Assembly: GCA_905204635.1 (NCBI GenBank) | Contig: CAJLAN010000080.1 | Coordinates: forward strand, 1 to 7,153 | Direction: 5' to 3' | From: an uncultured Collinsella sp. | GTDB taxonomy: Bacteria > Actinomycetota > Coriobacteriia > Coriobacteriales > Coriobacteriaceae | Length of the DNA stretch: 7,153 nucleotides | Part shown: positions 6,458 through 7,153 of the stretch, piece after piece | Position numbering within the stretch: position 1 is the first letter of the stretch | Layout: every line of letters begins with the position of its first letter | The notes under the pieces: model-generated | Told to the model about the DNA's origin: nothing | Databases searched by the model: none | Seen by the model: the letters and a program-made list of their open reading frames with translations, nothing else | Program-made: the position numbers and the translations under genes

Positions 6458-6809
6458 GGAAAGTGTGTCCCGGAATTCTTGTCTGGAATGGGATGCAGTT
6501 TCCGCTTGGGACCCGATTGGGAAAGTGTGTCCCACTATTCAGCTGGATTCCGGGATGTATTTTCCGGTTGAGGCTCGTTGGGAAAATGCGTCCCACTTTG
6601 GGGGCTGATTCTGGGACGTGGTTTCCGGTTGGCTCTCATTGGGAAAGTTCATCCCATTTCCCGCCTAATTATGGGACGCAGTTTCCCGTTGAGGACCCTT
6701 TGGGAAAGTGCGTCCCGGTCTGGGCGCTCAAACTGGGATGGATTTTCCGGATGAGGGCTTGACGGAAAATGTGTCCCGTTCCGGGCACTAATTGTGGGAT
6801 GCAGTTTCC
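6458..6809. repeat. Array of six ~61-bp units, twelve 14-bp sites in alternating orientation
   Basis: Forward sites, consensus GGAAARTGYGTCCC, start at 6458, 6520, 6581, 6642, 6703 and 6764. Inverted sites, consensus GGGAYGYAKTTTCC, start at 6490, 6552, 6613, 6673, 6735 and 6796. Unit periods are 60-62 bp. Forward-to-inverted linkers are 17-18 bp and degenerate; inverted-to-forward linkers are 15-16 bp and resemble GGTTGAGGCTCRTTG. Each site is itself a weak dyad, GGGA-N7-TCCC in several copies. Neighbouring sites can pair as 14-bp hairpin stems with conserved GGAAA/TTTCC and TCCC/GGGA ends and many G-U wobbles on the plus strand. The 61-bp period is not a multiple of three and shifts by one base between units, so it is not a protein repeat. 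The layout is like enterobacterial BIMEs (alternating REPs with short and long linkers) lying between convergent genes. I do not recognise the sequence family. Confidence 0.9.
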
Positions 6810-6833
6810 GCTTGCGGAGTCTCCACTCAACAG

Positions 6834-6872
6834 AAAACCCGGGTGGCCTGTTTTTTGGCTACCCGGGTTTTT
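6834..6872. terminator. Long bidirectional terminator between convergent genes
   Basis: Positions 6834-6848 pair with 6857-6871: eleven perfect pairs (AAAACCCGGGT with ACCCGGGTTTT), then one G-U and three G-C pairs, around the loop TGTTTTTT. Read rightward it ends in TTTTT; read leftward in TTTTCTG. It would stop the surface-protein transcript leftward and any transcript crossing the array rightward. Confidence 0.85.
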
Positions 6873-6898
6873 GGGTTGTCGATATGTTCGACTGGCTA

Positions 6899-6940
6899 CT
6901 AGTGGGTCTTGCGGCGCTTGATCAGCATGATGAGGGCTAT
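6899..6940 (-). pseudogene. Detached anchor tail of the surface protein, in the neighbouring frame
   Basis: In the frame offset by one base from the surface-protein gene, codons read IALIMLIKRRKTH and then stop (TAG, 6899-6901). This is exactly the missing end of a sorting signal: the rest of the hydrophobic span and a basic tail. Restoring one A at about 6940 (GGATAG to GGAATAG) would join it to the upstream frame. Confidence 0.75.
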
Positions 6941-7153
6941 CCTACGAGCGTTGCTCCCGCTGCTGCTGCGGTGGCGACTAGGGCGAATGTTTGGTCGCCG
7001 GTGTTTGCGAGGTTCTTCGCTGTGGTCGTAGTCTTGACCTTGGTGTCGGTCTTAGCTCCGTTGTCGGACTTGGGCTTGTCCGGGTTCGTCGGGGTCTCAG
7101 GAGTCTCGGGGTCCTTTGAGCCTTCGGAATCGGTTGGGCCGGCGGTGTTTACC
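6937..7153 (-). CDS. C-terminus of a cell-wall-anchored surface protein with a truncated sorting signal
   Basis: The last 71 residues are visible; the body lies beyond the right edge. A stalk rich in Pro, Thr, Lys and Asp (residues 1-47 of the visible part, with ETPETPTNPDKPK) leads to LANTGD at 48-53, a variant of the LPxTG sortase motif common in actinobacterial and coriobacterial adhesins and pilins. The hydrophobic segment that follows, FALVATAAAAGATLVG, stops at TAG (6937-6939) after 16 residues with no basic tail. The missing end is found directly downstream in another frame. As written, the product may be secreted or poorly retained for sortase processing. A sequencing or assembly error would look the same. 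The function of the main body cannot be told. The terminator at 6834-6872 follows. Confidence 0.75.
   Translation of the reverse strand, partial: VNTAGPTDSEGSKDPETPETPTNPDKPKSDNGAKTDTKVKTTTTAKNLANTGDQTFALVATAAAAGATLVG

Noticed and set aside
6454..6762. A 102-codon plus-strand open frame across the repeat array
   Set aside because: The repeat period is about 61 bp, not a multiple of three, and varies by one base, so each unit would be read in a different frame. No ribosome site is seen.
6458..6809. CRISPR array
   Set aside because: Repeats are only 14 bp, alternate in orientation, vary in sequence, and have 15-18 bp linkers that resemble each other. No leader or cas gene is seen.

Overview
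The window is GC-rich bacterial chromosome, most likely from a Coriobacteriia member close to Collinsella. This assignment is inference. It rests on the codon bias, on a wall-sorting signal of the LxxTGD type, on a Gram-positive lipoteichoic-acid-synthase-like enzyme, and on intergenic hairpins of a kind I recall from that class. No marker gene is present to confirm it.

Layout: positions 1-2797 read leftward and look like a potassium module. In transcription order they hold a Kup-type K+ permease with a clear TATAAT promoter, then a 64-residue single-span membrane protein, then a strong hairpin with a U-tract, then the start of a sensor kinase with a KdpD-type (DUF4118) four-helix membrane domain, cut by the window edge. 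Next, also leftward, is a nitroreductase-family flavoprotein (2956-3828). Its stop codon is followed at once by a second hairpin of the same sequence family as the one before the sensor kinase. Divergent from the nitroreductase is a large rightward gene (4042-6342) for a polytopic membrane protein with an extracellular LTA-synthase/sulfatase-fold catalytic domain. All the metal and nucleophile residues I would expect are present, and the gene ends at an intrinsic terminator.

The most unusual part is 6458-6809. It is a non-coding array of twelve 14-bp sites in strictly alternating orientation, forming six tandem units of about 61 bp, between the terminator of the LTA-synthase-like gene and a long convergent terminator at 6834-6872. 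It resembles in organisation the BIME/REP clusters of enterobacteria, but the sequence is one I do not recognise.

The window ends with the C-terminus of a leftward cell-wall-anchored surface protein. Its Pro/Thr/Lys-rich stalk and LANTGD sorting motif are intact, but the membrane anchor is cut by an in-frame stop. The missing hydrophobic end and basic tail sit immediately downstream in the neighbouring frame, so one base appears to be lost.

Functionally the window joins potassium uptake and sensing with cell-envelope functions (glycerol-phosphate polymer synthesis, wall-anchored adhesin). Long open frames antisense to the permease gene and to the LTA-synthase gene are codon-bias shadows and are not annotated.
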